DNA of 64,000 bases from positions 62,001 through 126,000 of the forward strand of contig JBFLWM010000026.1 in NCBI GenBank assembly GCA_040755915.1. The letters run 5' to 3'. The translations under genes were made by a program, and so were the position numbers. Below the pieces are notes generated by a model, which made no database searches, was not told where the DNA came from, and saw nothing but the letters and a program-made list of their open reading frames with translations. Positions 6,988 through 14,750 of this stretch are shown here, one piece after another; position 1 is the first letter of the stretch; each line of letters begins with the position of its first letter. This DNA is from Sulfurivermis sp040755915 (GTDB taxonomy: Bacteria; Pseudomonadota; Gammaproteobacteria; Thiohalomonadales; Thiohalomonadaceae).

Positions 6988-7410
6988 TCACGCCTCCAGC
7001 AGTAGCGGGCTCAGCAGCAGGTCCCGCGGGTTGATGCGCCATGCGTCGGCGGCGCGCAGGAGGGGGAACCCTTCGGCCTGGAAGGCCCAGGCGACCAGCT
7101 CGCTGCAGAACCAGCTGTCGTCCTCCTGCCAGTCGCGGCGCGCAGCATAGCCGAGGACGCCGGGCCAGTCGTAGGGCTTGCCCAGCTGGCTGAGGGCGCG
7201 CTGCAGGACACTGTCCGGTGCGTCGACCAGGTGGCGCTCTATGCGTAGGGCGCTTGGGTCGTAGGGGCGGATGCTGACGCCGCCGGGGACGGCGCCGAGC
7301 AGGCGGCCATCGGGCAGCACCAGATCAACGTGCGAGTGCCGCCCCCACGTCCCCCACCGGATGGCGCGGGACGCGAAGCTGTGCGTGGTGCTGAACTGCA
7401 GGGTGATCAT
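6988..7410 (-). CDS. Permuted NlpC/P60-like (papain-fold) protein beside the tail-fibre genes
   Basis: 140 residues. An early conserved His (GRHSHVDLVL), a GAVPGGV turn and a later Cys in WFCSELVAWAF give the His-first, Cys-last order of YiiX/LRAT-type permuted papain folds. Relatives hydrolyse or transfer acyl and amide groups. It is the last gene of the tail operon and shares one base with its upstream neighbour. It could process cell wall during entry or modify a tail protein; neither is shown. Confidence 0.6.
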   Translation of the reverse strand: MITLQFSTTHSFASRAIRWGTWGRHSHVDLVLPDGRLLGAVPGGVSIRPYDPSALRIERHLVDAPDSVLQRALSQLGKPYDWPGVLGYAARRDWQEDDSWFCSELVAWAFQAEGFPLLRAADAWRINPRDLLLSPLLLEA

Positions 7411-8009
7411 CAGGGGATGATCGCCTCGATGGCGGCGCGGGCGTCGTCGTCGGTCATGTAGCCCGGATCGTTGCTCGGCAGCGCGTTTGCATCGATGATC
7501 GCCTGCAGCTGAGCCTTGAGGGTCTGGCTGTGGGCAAAATTAGCCGCGCCCTGGGCGACCATCGCGGCATAGAACGCTTTCCACGCGGCCACGTCGGCAA
7601 TGAGAAGATAGGTGTTGTCCACCGCCTTCCATGCGCCGGGAAAATCGGGCGGCATTGCGCCATACAGGGCGACGTAGCCATTCACTCCATCGATGTCGCT
7701 GCGGCTCAGGGCGTCGCATGAAACCGTCTTTCCACCGTGAGCGAACGAGCCGAGATTCGCGGTCTGCCGCCAAGCGTTGATCTCGGCATTCTTGGTGGCA
7801 GCAGTGTCGGCGACACTCGCCAGCGGCGGCGTGTAGACAACCACCTTCTTGCTGGCCACATCGATGCGGCGCAGTCCGTTGTTGTCGATGCAGTCCTGCC
7901 ACTCTGCGTCCGTCAGTTCGACCGACGGCTGCGGGATGGCGGCGTGGATCGTGTTGTCGTAGTAGCCGAGGATTTCGCCGGTTGTTTCGTTGTGATGTGC
8001 GTGTTTCAT
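7410..8009 (-). CDS. DUF4376-type tail-fibre-associated protein
   Basis: 199 residues. The C-terminal half has the DUF4376 signature: a helix ending in an SRSDIDG segment, then a WKAVDNTYLLI motif, a helix with AAWKAFYAAMV, and an LKAQLQAI helix. The N-terminal 60 residues resemble the short leader found on many tail-fibre assembly proteins. It starts 11 bases after the tail-fibre stop. It is probably a fibre chaperone or fibre subunit. Confidence 0.65.
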   Translation of the reverse strand: MKHAHHNETTGEILGYYDNTIHAAIPQPSVELTDAEWQDCIDNNGLRRIDVASKKVVVYTPPLASVADTAATKNAEINAWRQTANLGSFAHGGKTVSCDALSRSDIDGVNGYVALYGAMPPDFPGAWKAVDNTYLLIADVAAWKAFYAAMVAQGAANFAHSQTLKAQLQAIIDANALPSNDPGYMTDDDARAAIEAIIP

Positions 8010-8020
8010 TTGATCCCTCT

Positions 8021-8905
8021 CTATTTACCAACCGCGAACCACTCATACGAACCAGCGCCACCAGTTGAGTAGTTCCACGCGGTGAACCCTGTTGTCGTTT
8101 TGCTAACCACTGATCCGGTATAGTTCTGAGTCGGCGATCCACGCAGCGTCATCATAACCTTCAAGCATTCGCTTGGAAACGCGATAGGAAATGTTTGCAC
8201 CACCCCAACCGCACTAGAGATCGCACCTGTCGTTCCCCACTGAAAAATCACCCCCCCCGGCAGCTTCTGATAACCACTCGCCGCCAGCGACTGATTGCCT
8301 CCCTGCAGCGCCGCCGCCAGCATTGCGCCGTCGAGCAGCTTCTCCTGTGTAAACGCCTGCGCTTCCGCAGCGGTGGCGATCTGCAGCGTGGTGCGGTGCC
8401 ATGCGCTCACGCCATCGGCGACCAGGCGAACGCGCCCGCGCACCACCAGAGCAATACTGGTGACGCTCTCGATGGTGTCCGCCCCGGCGCGCTGAATGGT
8501 GACGGTGCTGGCGCTGGTGTCGGTGCGGCGGAACTCGTAGCCGAGCGCAGCCAGTGTTGCGGCTGCCGGCAGAGTGATCGTCACGTTGCCGGAAGTGGCG
8601 TCGACCAGCACCAGGCCGGCGTGCTGCGGGCCGAGGGTGGTGTTGCTGTTGATGAGCGAGACGTGGGCGCCGGCGTGGCGGCGCAGGGCCTCCTCCAGCT
8701 GCGCGAGATCCGTATCGCTCGGCGTGAGTCCTGCGCCGGTGATGATGTTGCGCAGCGACTCGCCGATCTTGTAATACCAGAACGGTCCCGGCTTCGTGGC
8801 GGGGCTGACGCCTGGCACGGCGCTTTGCGGGTAGCCGTTGCTGGGGCTACCCGGTGCGGCCGGCGGGGTAGCGCCGGCGCCAGAGAGATAATTACGCGGA
8901 TCCAT
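8021..8905 (-). CDS. Phage tail fibre protein
   Basis: 294 residues. The N-terminus is proline/glycine rich, the middle is predicted beta-helical (repeated short strands rich in Thr, Val and Ala), and the C-terminal 90 residues (LPGGVIFQWGTTGAIS, then a FTAWNYSTGG stretch and a final YEWFAVGK) match the gp53/gp37-like receptor-binding tip. Its place directly after the baseplate genes fits. It is likely the host-recognition fibre, and short for one. Confidence 0.8.
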   Translation of the reverse strand: MDPRNYLSGAGATPPAAPGSPSNGYPQSAVPGVSPATKPGPFWYYKIGESLRNIITGAGLTPSDTDLAQLEEALRRHAGAHVSLINSNTTLGPQHAGLVLVDATSGNVTITLPAAATLAALGYEFRRTDTSASTVTIQRAGADTIESVTSIALVVRGRVRLVADGVSAWHRTTLQIATAAEAQAFTQEKLLDGAMLAAALQGGNQSLAASGYQKLPGGVIFQWGTTGAISSAVGVVQTFPIAFPSECLKVMMTLRGSPTQNYTGSVVSKTTTGFTAWNYSTGGAGSYEWFAVGK

Positions 8906-8922
8906 CTACGCGAGTCCTCCTG

Positions 8923-9510
8923 TTAGGTGTATTCGAACAGCGCCACGGTGTGCGCCGGCTTGGTTTTGTTGATTGCGCATTCCAGGCGCTCTGTCGGCGC
9001 CTGCTCGCCCAGTGATTCATCGACATCTGATTCGACACTGATCTGCTGAATGTCTGGCGTTTGCGCCGACAGCAACCAGGCGAAGCGCCAGTCGTCGCCG
9101 TAGATAGCCGCGTCCACGTCATCTTCGACGGTGTGCGGCTCGTACTCGGTTATGGAGGTGCCGGGGAAGCCGAGGCGCTCGGCCAGGGCGATGAAATACG
9201 CGCGGCTCTGCCCGCCACTGGAGGTCATGGCGGCGTGCAATGCATCGCGGCGCTCATTGAGTGTCTCGCCCAGGCCGGAGCACGAGTCCGGCAGGCCGGC
9301 CCACGCCTCCCACTCGGCGAGCAGCTCGGAGACGCTGCGCGGGTCCAGTTCGCGCAGGAGGTCATAGGCGCGATCGTCGAGGCGGGCGAGTTCGTCGGCG
9401 AGTGCGATGAGCAGCGACTGGGCGTTGTCGTCCTGGCGCAGGGCTTCCCAGAGCGGCCCCGGCGGCAAGAGCGCGTTGAGCTGCTGTTTGTAGTCGGTGG
9501 CGTCGCGCAT
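8923..9510 (-). CDS. Baseplate protein, Mu gp48 / YmfQ (DUF2313) family
   Basis: 195 residues. The opening (DYKQQLNALLPPGPLW) and the LDPRSVSELLAEWEAWAGLPDSC segment are characteristic of the YmfQ/gp48 family, which sits at the baseplate periphery and connects to tail fibres in Mu-like phages. The C-terminal segment (ALFEYT) closes the family domain. It lies between gp47-like and the fibre, the canonical Mu order. Confidence 0.85.
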   Translation of the reverse strand: MRDATDYKQQLNALLPPGPLWEALRQDDNAQSLLIALADELARLDDRAYDLLRELDPRSVSELLAEWEAWAGLPDSCSGLGETLNERRDALHAAMTSSGGQSRAYFIALAERLGFPGTSITEYEPHTVEDDVDAAIYGDDWRFAWLLSAQTPDIQQISVESDVDESLGEQAPTERLECAINKTKPAHTVALFEYT

Positions 9511-9513
9511 AAG

Positions 9514-10587
9514 TTACACCAGAGCCTGCCAGGTGATCGTGCCCAGCGTGGCGATTTCGCCGGGGCTGAGGGTAACGTCGGCCACCAAATCGATGGCGTG
9601 ATTGTTCTCACTGGCGGCGCGACTGATGGCCTCGCGGATGTGCGTGAGCAGCACGGTGCCGCTGCCGGCGCCGTCTTCGACGTTCTGGCGGCGGAACAGG
9701 TCCTGCAGCTCGGCGGTGACGGCGAGCTGCACGGCGCTGGTGTTGGGGTTGAGGCTGATCGTCATTGCCACCGGCACGGCAGTTGGTGCGTAGACGGTGA
9801 CGGCGGCGGTGACCGGGCGGCGCTCGTCGATGTACGCCTGCACGGCGGCGACCTCGCCGGCATCAGGGATCGGGCTGGCGTCATCGTCGCGCATGATATA
9901 CACGCCCACGGTGCCGAGGCCGTTCCAATTCGGCATGACGAAGACGCGCGTCACGCCCTCCACTTCCAGCGCCCAGGTTTCGTAGTCCGCCAGGGCGCCG
10001 CCCTGGGGCCGGTTTTGCACGCGCTGGCGCAGTCGCTCGCGCCAGGCGTCGATGGTCTCGATGTCGGTACCGCCGACCAGTCCGCCGGCGGCGATGGTGG
10101 CGCTCGACTGCACGCCGGCGATGGGCGAGACCAGGGTGAGCTTCTGGCCGGCTGTTGCGTTGGTGCTCTGCCCGCCGTCGACGGCGGTCACCGCGGCGGT
10201 GGCGCTGCCGCTGCTGATCGTTGCTTCGGCGTCGGTGGTGTACTGCACGCCGTCGCTGCGCTGCAGGGTGGTGCCGGCATCGATGACGCTGCCGTCCGTG
10301 CCGGTGAAGGTGACATTGCCCTTGGCCTGCGCGGCCAGGTTGCGCGGCACATCCCACCAGCTGGCGTGCAGCGCAAAAATGTCCTCATCGGTGCAGGTGC
10401 TCGGCAGCAGCTGGCGGGCGAGGTAGTCCAGGTAGCCATACAGGCCGTGGGTCGCGCCGGCATGGGCGCGGGCGACGATGCCGAGCAGGCTCTGGCGCAG
10501 GCGCGGGTCGGTACCGGGCAGGCGCGATTCGATGTCGGCCTGGATGCGGTCGAGCAGCTGCTGCAGGGTGGGACGTGCAAAGGCCAT
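9514..10587 (-). CDS. Baseplate wedge protein, Mu gp47 / P2 gpJ family
   Basis: 357 residues, close to the family norm. Family features include an N-terminal RPTLQQLLDRIQADIESRL helix, a RQLLPSTCTDEDIFALHA segment and a GGTDIETIDAWRERLRQRV motif. The protein forms the baseplate wedge of contractile tails. It lies 3 bases after gp48-like (in reverse order) and one base from the unknown gene at 10,589. Confidence 0.9.
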   Translation of the reverse strand: MAFARPTLQQLLDRIQADIESRLPGTDPRLRQSLLGIVARAHAGATHGLYGYLDYLARQLLPSTCTDEDIFALHASWWDVPRNLAAQAKGNVTFTGTDGSVIDAGTTLQRSDGVQYTTDAEATISSGSATAAVTAVDGGQSTNATAGQKLTLVSPIAGVQSSATIAAGGLVGGTDIETIDAWRERLRQRVQNRPQGGALADYETWALEVEGVTRVFVMPNWNGLGTVGVYIMRDDDASPIPDAGEVAAVQAYIDERRPVTAAVTVYAPTAVPVAMTISLNPNTSAVQLAVTAELQDLFRRQNVEDGAGSGTVLLTHIREAISRAASENNHAIDLVADVTLSPGEIATLGTITWQALV

Positions 10588-10588
10588 G

Positions 10589-10984
10589 TCAGAGTCCTAT
10601 GAGTTTGAAGCCTTCGGTGAATGCCTTGGAGGCGAGCTGCTTGGCCATCTCGATGGAGCCGGCCTTGACGGCGGCAACCATCGCGTCGCCAATACTGCCC
10701 TTGCCTTTCAGTGAGTCCGGCACGGCCTTAAGGGTTTCGAGGCCCTTGGCGGTGAGCACCACGTTGTAGGCGCAGTCATTTGAGTGTGCATCAACCGTTA
10801 TATAACCCGCGTTTTCCAGCCATTCGAGCGTGGCGCGGCAAAACTCCAGTTCATCGTCGCCGGCCTCGAACACGTCCTTGCCCAGGAACTCGAAGTAGTT
10901 CACGCCGCAGGGCTTGGGGAACTCGGCATAGAGGCGGGAGAACAGCTTGGCGGCGCACTCGTTGAAGCGGTCGATATTGGTCAT
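10589..10984 (-). CDS. Unrecognised protein with winged-helix-like region, inserted among baseplate genes
   Basis: 131 residues from ATG 10984; an ATG at 11020 adds 12 residues and has its own GGAGG site. Residues about 10-75 read like a small winged-helix unit (RLYAEFPKPCGVNYFEF, then an EFCRATLEWLENAGYITV helix and an AYNVVLTAKGLETL wing); the tail is helical and Ala/Lys rich. It is not a known Mu tail component, though it sits between gp46-like and gp47-like genes. Its start is buried in a perfect inverted repeat. Confidence 0.6.
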   Translation of the reverse strand: MTNIDRFNECAAKLFSRLYAEFPKPCGVNYFEFLGKDVFEAGDDELEFCRATLEWLENAGYITVDAHSNDCAYNVVLTAKGLETLKAVPDSLKGKGSIGDAMVAAVKAGSIEMAKQLASKAFTEGFKLIGL

Positions 10985-11021
10985 GGTCCTGACTCCGTAG
11001 TGGTTGTTGAGCAGGACCATG
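10982..11021 (-). promoter_or_regulatory. Inverted repeat covering two start codons
   Basis: Perfect 10-base arms, CATGGTCCTG (10982-10991) and CAGGACCATG (11012-11021), with a 20-base loop. On the mRNA one arm contains the AGGACC-ATG of the start at 10984 and the other contains the ATG at 11020, one base after the gp46-like stop. Folding would hide both starts; translating ribosomes arriving from gp46 would open it. It is read as a translational-coupling switch by inference only. Confidence 0.55.
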
Positions 11022-11444
11022 TTATGCCGCCTCCAAGGTGCGGTTGAACATCTCTTCAAAACGACCGCCGGCGGCGCGCTCGATCATCACGCGCAGGCCG
11101 AGCACGCCGGTGCGCACCCATTCGGCGGTGACGGTGACGGCGCGGGCAATGCCGTCCTCGACCAGCCAGGCCAGCGCCTCCTCGGCGTATTCGCGGGCAC
11201 GCTCCAGGGTGCGGGCGGTCTGTTTCTCGCGGGCCAGCAGCCAGAGGCGCGAGCCGCGCTGCGGGTCATCCCACGAGCCGCGGCGGTCGCCGTCGCCGGC
11301 GGGCAATTCGTCGTCCGTCTCCGCGCGGGCGTCGGTGAACAGCGAAACGATCACCGCCGTGCGCAGGCCCATGTCGGTGGAGATGTCCGTGCCGGCGAGG
11401 GCCAGGGCGAAGGTGCCGCCGTTGTTGGAGATAGCGAAGTCCAT
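11022..11444 (-). CDS. Baseplate protein, Mu gp46 family
   Basis: 140 residues from ATG 11444 (a GTG two codons earlier overlaps gp45). Family marks are an N-terminal DFAIS strand, LRTAVIVSLFTDARA, a DDPQRGSRLWLLAREKQT stretch and AEEALAWLVEDGIA. In Mu, gp46 forms part of the baseplate wedge with gp47 and gp48. The position between gp45-like and gp47-like is canonical apart from the extra gene at 10,589. Confidence 0.88.
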   Translation of the reverse strand: MDFAISNNGGTFALALAGTDISTDMGLRTAVIVSLFTDARAETDDELPAGDGDRRGSWDDPQRGSRLWLLAREKQTARTLERAREYAEEALAWLVEDGIARAVTVTAEWVRTGVLGLRVMIERAAGGRFEEMFNRTLEAA

Positions 11445-11446
11445 GA

Positions 11447-12061
11447 TCACATCTGCTGGTTGGGTGCGTTGCTGGTGCCGGGCGCGGTGGGCACGTAGTG
11501 GTCATGAATGTTGTGCACGTCGCGCATGTCGCCCATCGAGCCGGTGGCGTCGGCGATATCGGCGTCCGAGGTGATGTTGCCGGTGCCGTGGATCGGGCCG
11601 TTTACCGTCAGGGCGCCGTTGATCGTCACGTTGCCGTCATGGGTGGTGATCGCCTGGATGTGGCAGGCGGGCGCGATCACCTCGACCAGCTGCACGGAGT
11701 TGATCAGGATGCGGTCGCGCTTGAAATGGATGATGTTGCCGAGATCGTCGTACAGCGCCTGCTCGCCGGCGGCGAGATTCTTTACCCGGTACTGGCGGTG
11801 GAACGCAGCGATCGCGACGGTGTGCTCTCGGTTGCCGCCCAGGCTGGCGAGCAATGCCTCATAACCTGCAGGCGGGTGCGCAGTGCGTCCGTAGCCTTCG
11901 ACGTGCTCCACCCGGTCGAGCAGCTCGCCGGGTAAGGCCTCGACCTGCAGCATCTGCAGCAGCGCAGAAGGATCAACGGCGCGCCCTACTGCACGGGTGA
12001 TCATCAGCCGCAGACGGCGGCGGATGGGATCGAGCAGGCGGCGCAGGACGGACTCTCTCAT
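11447..12061 (-). CDS. Baseplate spike protein, Mu gp45 / P2 gpV family
   Basis: 204 residues from ATG 12061, overlapping gp44 by 4 bases. An N-terminal helix and OB-fold region (QALYDDLGNIIHFKRDRILI) are followed by short beta repeats that make the needle (DGNVTINGALTVNG, then IHGTGNITS). The C-terminal VHNIHDHYVP supplies the histidines that hold iron at the spike tip in this family. It forms the trimeric membrane-piercing tip. Confidence 0.9.
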   Translation of the reverse strand: MRESVLRRLLDPIRRRLRLMITRAVGRAVDPSALLQMLQVEALPGELLDRVEHVEGYGRTAHPPAGYEALLASLGGNREHTVAIAAFHRQYRVKNLAAGEQALYDDLGNIIHFKRDRILINSVQLVEVIAPACHIQAITTHDGNVTINGALTVNGPIHGTGNITSDADIADATGSMGDMRDVHNIHDHYVPTAPGTSNAPNQQM

Positions 12062-13098
12062 GTGACAACATCCTCCTCCGGCAGCGGGATCAGGTCGTAG
12101 GCTTCTTTCGGCATCACGGTGAGGAGCGTCCGCTGGCCGCGGTCGTCCATCACAAACTCCACCGTGCCGATCATCAGCCATTCGCCATCGATGCCCATCC
12201 ATGGATCCGTCACCTGCACCAGGCGATTGGGCTCCCACAGGCCATCCGCATGGCGCCATCCGTTGACTGTGTACGTCACCTGCCAACTGCGGCCATAGGC
12301 GACGTTCCGCTGCCATTCGGCGCGGCGTTTTGCCTCGTCAAGGTCTATGGATGTTTCGGCGATCACGGTGGTTGGCCGGTAGCGCATCCCGACATCCTCC
12401 GCCCGGCCTGACACATGGGCGGCCGATTCGCCGTTGTCGTCGTCATTGCCCGCGTGTTGGCCGACAATAAGGTATTGGCTGAACCGGTCGCGCAGGCTGA
12501 ACTCGCCGGAGGCCTCCTTGATGTTCTCCCTATATTTGAGCGCCGTCGTGATGCGCTGCGACGAGGCGCGGGTGATCACCAGGTTGCCGTCAGCATCGTC
12601 AGTCAACCGCACGGCCTGCGCCCTGGCATACCGCTCCAGGAACTCGAAAACCGGCTCACCAGGGTGGACGGCGGCCAGAGCGATGCGCTTTGTTGCTACT
12701 TCCTCGATAACCTTGATGTTGAATCCCTGACACAGCTTCCTGGCGAGATCGCCAAGTGTCTGGTCGGCGAACTGGTCCGCGAACGCGGTGTCATCGTAAA
12801 AAGGGCTGCAATCCACCAGATCCGCCACCTTCGACCGTCCGCTGACGGACAGGCTGCGCCGGGTGGCGTCATAATCCGGCCGCACGCGGTCGATATAGCC
12901 GGTGATCACCTTCTCGCCGTCGATCAGTACCTGGCAGGGTTCGCCCAGGCGAACCGGGCGACGCTGCATCTCCTCCGACCAGCGATCGGTCAGCGTCAGA
13001 TCGAAGGAATCCGCGCCCATGTCCAGCGAGCGGCTGATGGAAATCTCCTTCCAGCCTGCATAAGCGACGCCACCGACGACGAGCTGCACACTACTCAC
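12058..13098 (-). CDS. Baseplate hub protein, Mu gp44 / P2 gpD family
   Basis: 346 residues from GTG 13098, overlapping gp43 by 8 bases. Recognisable family parts are the DSFDLTLTDRW strand pair, the CQVLIDGEKVITGYIDRV strand, the SVSGRSKVADLVDCS segment and the C-terminal WLMIGTVEFVMDDRGQRT. The hub seals the tube end and carries the spike. The length is typical. Confidence 0.9.
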   Translation of the reverse strand: MSSVQLVVGGVAYAGWKEISISRSLDMGADSFDLTLTDRWSEEMQRRPVRLGEPCQVLIDGEKVITGYIDRVRPDYDATRRSLSVSGRSKVADLVDCSPFYDDTAFADQFADQTLGDLARKLCQGFNIKVIEEVATKRIALAAVHPGEPVFEFLERYARAQAVRLTDDADGNLVITRASSQRITTALKYRENIKEASGEFSLRDRFSQYLIVGQHAGNDDDNGESAAHVSGRAEDVGMRYRPTTVIAETSIDLDEAKRRAEWQRNVAYGRSWQVTYTVNGWRHADGLWEPNRLVQVTDPWMGIDGEWLMIGTVEFVMDDRGQRTLLTVMPKEAYDLIPLPEEDVVT

Positions 13099-14272
13099 TG
13101 AGGGCCTCCAGTTCCACGCCGCCAGGCACGAATCCGGGGTGGCGCACCTTGTTGCGGGAGACGATCTCGGCGTCGCGGCTGGCGTCGCCGTGGATGCGGT
13201 AGGCGAGCAGCAGGGCCGGGAGGGTTGCCGGCGGCGTCACGCTGCGCAGCTGCGGGAGCCTTGCGCCACGGGTGCGCAGGTCCTCGGCCACGGCGGTACG
13301 CAGATCGGCCAGAGCCTGATACACGGCATCCCCCGCGCTCTCCATCTGCGTGTCCAGCGCCTCGAGCAGGTCGGAACGGATGGCCAGAGCATCGTCACGG
13401 CTGGCGTAATCCATCGAGGCGGACTGGCGGCAGGCGCAGATCACCGCGCCGCGCTGGGTGATGGCGTGGAGGGCGTCGATGCTGGCGGCCTGCTGCCGGC
13501 GCGTGGTCGTGGTGGTGGGTACGGTCGGGCTGGCGTTGCCGGCGCCGAACAGACCCTGATACAGGCGCAGCGCCAGCAGCGGCTCGGTAACGATGTCGGC
13601 CAGCCTGTTGATGCTGCCGAGGATCATCCCGCCCATGTTGTACGGGGCGCGAATCTCGGCGCTGATCGCGTCCGTCACGGCGCCCACGGTTTGCTCCAGG
13701 CCCGCCAGGGTGCGGCCCAGCTCGGTCTCGATTTCGGCCAGATGAAACTCCGGCAAGCCGTCGACGTTGAAGATCGAGGCAAAATCAGCAAGGGCCGAGG
13801 CCTCCGCTGTCGCCGCGGCATCCTCGGTTTTCGCTGCCCATTGGGTTTCCGTTTCCGGAAAAGCCAGCTCGCCGGACTCGATGCAGGTCAGCGTGAACGT
13901 GGCGCGGCCACCCTCCCGGGTTGCCTCGCGCACGCGGGCATCGGTAATGCTGACCTGCAGCGTGCCGTACCAGGGGTGAACCAGTGTTCCGGCGCCAGGC
14001 TTCTCCACGGCGGCGATCAGGGCGTCCCGCGCTTCCAGGTAATTGCCGCTGGCCACCAGGCTGCCATCGACGAACACTTCGAGGGGGAATTCACGGGCAC
14101 GGCGGCCCAGATCCTCGACGTACGGCAGATCCCGGCCGGGGTATTCGTGCACCTCGGTGCGACGGCCTGCGGTCAGCTCGGCGCCGGGGACAATAAACCG
14201 GGCGCCACGGAAGGAGCCCAGCATGGACTTGCCGTCGACGGAGCGCCCCTTGATCGTCTCGCGCCAGGTCAT
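13091..14272 (-). CDS. Tail/baseplate protein, Mu gp43 (DNA circulation N-terminal domain) family
   Basis: 393 residues from ATG 14272, which has a GAGG site 8 bases upstream; a TTG at 14290 is less likely. The N-terminal domain has the family opening (SFRGARFIVPGAELTAGRR, HEYPGRDLPYVEDLG) and a GAGTLVHPWYGTLQV segment; the C-terminal half is helical. In Mu-like phages gp43 links the tape measure to the hub. The rightward gene at 14,356 interrupts the leftward operon just upstream. Confidence 0.88.
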   Translation of the reverse strand: MTWRETIKGRSVDGKSMLGSFRGARFIVPGAELTAGRRTEVHEYPGRDLPYVEDLGRRAREFPLEVFVDGSLVASGNYLEARDALIAAVEKPGAGTLVHPWYGTLQVSITDARVREATREGGRATFTLTCIESGELAFPETETQWAAKTEDAAATAEASALADFASIFNVDGLPEFHLAEIETELGRTLAGLEQTVGAVTDAISAEIRAPYNMGGMILGSINRLADIVTEPLLALRLYQGLFGAGNASPTVPTTTTTRRQQAASIDALHAITQRGAVICACRQSASMDYASRDDALAIRSDLLEALDTQMESAGDAVYQALADLRTAVAEDLRTRGARLPQLRSVTPPATLPALLLAYRIHGDASRDAEIVSRNKVRHPGFVPGGVELEALSE

Positions 14273-14318
14273 AGCACGAGCCTCTGACAAGTCACGCGAA
14301 CTGCGCTTTTCGTTGCGC

Positions 14319-14324
14319 TATACT
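14319..14324 (+). promoter_or_regulatory. -10 element for the rightward gene inside the tail operon
   Basis: TATACT (5 of 6 consensus bases) lies 32 bases before the ATG at 14,356. No good -35 is present at 16-18 bases, so it may need an activator or be weak. It is the only promoter-like element facing rightward in this part of the operon, and the gene has no other obvious source of transcription. A ribosome site GGGAG lies at 14342-14346. Confidence 0.45.
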
Positions 14325-14355
14325 GCCTCCGAACGAACAACAGGGAGCCGTTCAG

Positions 14356-14748
14356 ATGCGCATCATCCTCGCCGCCATTCTGGCCTGTGCCGCCACAGCT
14401 CAAGCAGCCGATACCCCGCGCGGATTGCTGTTCAGTTACGAGTGCAAATACGTCGACACGCAGGTGGCCGGGTTCTCCTGCCACGCCGACAAAAAGCCGA
14501 TCAGGATTCAGTGGCACGAGGAGCTTAACAAGATGACCGAATCTCAGCGCGAGCGGGCTGTGTACGAATTCACCAAGCTGGCGATGCGCTACTTCGAGCT
14601 GGGGGGAACAACCCTGGAGGTGCGCGCCGACCACTGGCCGGATAACAAGCGTAGATTCTGCACCGTGGCCCGCGGACGCCCATACTACGCATACGGCTGC
14701 CGCGACTGCACCGTAAAACCAATGAACGAGGGGACGGTTTGCAACTAG
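14356..14748 (+). CDS. Secreted cysteine-rich protein, likely moron, opposite to the tail operon
   Basis: 130 residues. The first 18 form a signal peptide (positive start, AAILACAATAQA hydrophobic core, cleavage near AQA/AD). The mature part has six cysteines, with two near the end as CRDC and a final VCN, suggesting disulfides in the periplasm. It is encoded on the plus strand between gp43 and the tape measure, and its stop lies 2 bases from the tape-measure stop. The position and strand suggest a lysogenic-conversion gene. The family is not recognised. Confidence 0.7.
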   Translation: MRIILAAILACAATAQAADTPRGLLFSYECKYVDTQVAGFSCHADKKPIRIQWHEELNKMTESQRERAVYEFTKLAMRYFELGGTTLEVRADHWPDNKRRFCTVARGRPYYAYGCRDCTVKPMNEGTVCN

Positions 14749-14750
14749 CA

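Noticed and set aside
9061..10602. 513-codon open frame on the plus strand
   Set aside because: Antisense shadow of gp47- and gp48-like genes; low-complexity Gly/Ala/His composition.
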